Shown: piece after piece, positions 6,831 through 6,845 of the stretch
Layout of the letters: every line of letters begins with the position of its first letter
Position numbering within the stretch: the first letter of the stretch is position 1
NCBI GenBank assembly: GCA_017615955.1
Contig: JAFZZD010000592.1
Coordinates: forward strand, 1-6,845
From: Victivallales bacterium
GTDB taxonomy: Bacteria; Verrucomicrobiota; Lentisphaeria; Oligosphaerales; Oligosphaeraceae
Direction: 5' to 3'
DNA length: 6,845 bases
Translations under genes and position numbers: made by a program
Notes under the pieces: generated by a model
What the model was told of the DNA's origin: nothing
The model's input: the letters and a program-made list of their open reading frames with translations, nothing else
Databases searched by the model: none

Positions 6831-6845
6831 TTCAGGTTGAGCAAC

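Noticed and set aside
6476..6844. Minus-strand open frame of 122 codons at the right edge
   Set aside because: Most of it lies antisense to the hydrolase-like gene, it runs through the hairpin at 6810-6830, and its peptide shows no recognisable domain.
6798..6845. Possible start of another plus-strand gene running off the window
   Set aside because: There is no Shine-Dalgarno site, only 16 codons are visible, and the frame crosses a perfect hairpin.

Overview
The window holds two complete plus-strand genes and three short intergenic stretches. The genes are a P-type Ca2+-transporting ATPase of the plasma-membrane (PMCA, P2B) type (158-2746) and a large secreted multidomain protein that looks like a glycoside hydrolase (2907-6758). 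No tRNA, rRNA, CRISPR array, transposase gene or phage gene is visible.

Organism: the combination of a laminin-G-like domain, a CBM9-like domain and a GH123/DUF6067-like catalytic region in one exported protein of about 1,280 residues is typical of the PVC group, above all Lentisphaerota (Victivallales) and to a lesser extent Planctomycetota or Kiritimatiellae. This is inference from domain content and remembered family style, not from a search. The ATPase has the sequence style seen in PMCA-type pumps of gut Bacteroidota and PVC bacteria, so it does not separate these options.

Layout: positions 1-157 carry a GC-rich hairpin at 65-85 and a possible promoter at 99-128, then the ATPase, which has no clear Shine-Dalgarno site. 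The 160-bp gap at 2747-2906 is densely structured. It holds an 83-bp segment with perfect 10-bp terminal inverted repeats (2765-2847), and inside it a REP-like palindrome headed by GTAG on the minus strand (2793-2816). After that come an AT-rich, promoter-like stretch, a perfect 10-bp palindrome (2881-2890) and a good ribosome binding site for the second gene. Positions 6759-6845 end in another GC-rich hairpin (6810-6830).

How the genes relate: nothing suggests a joint function. One is a housekeeping-type inner-membrane pump. The other is an exported carbohydrate-active protein that appears to have its own promoter region and ribosome binding site and is separated from the pump by repeat-like DNA. 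The points most worth following are the catalytic identity of the second protein and the palindromic elements between the genes.
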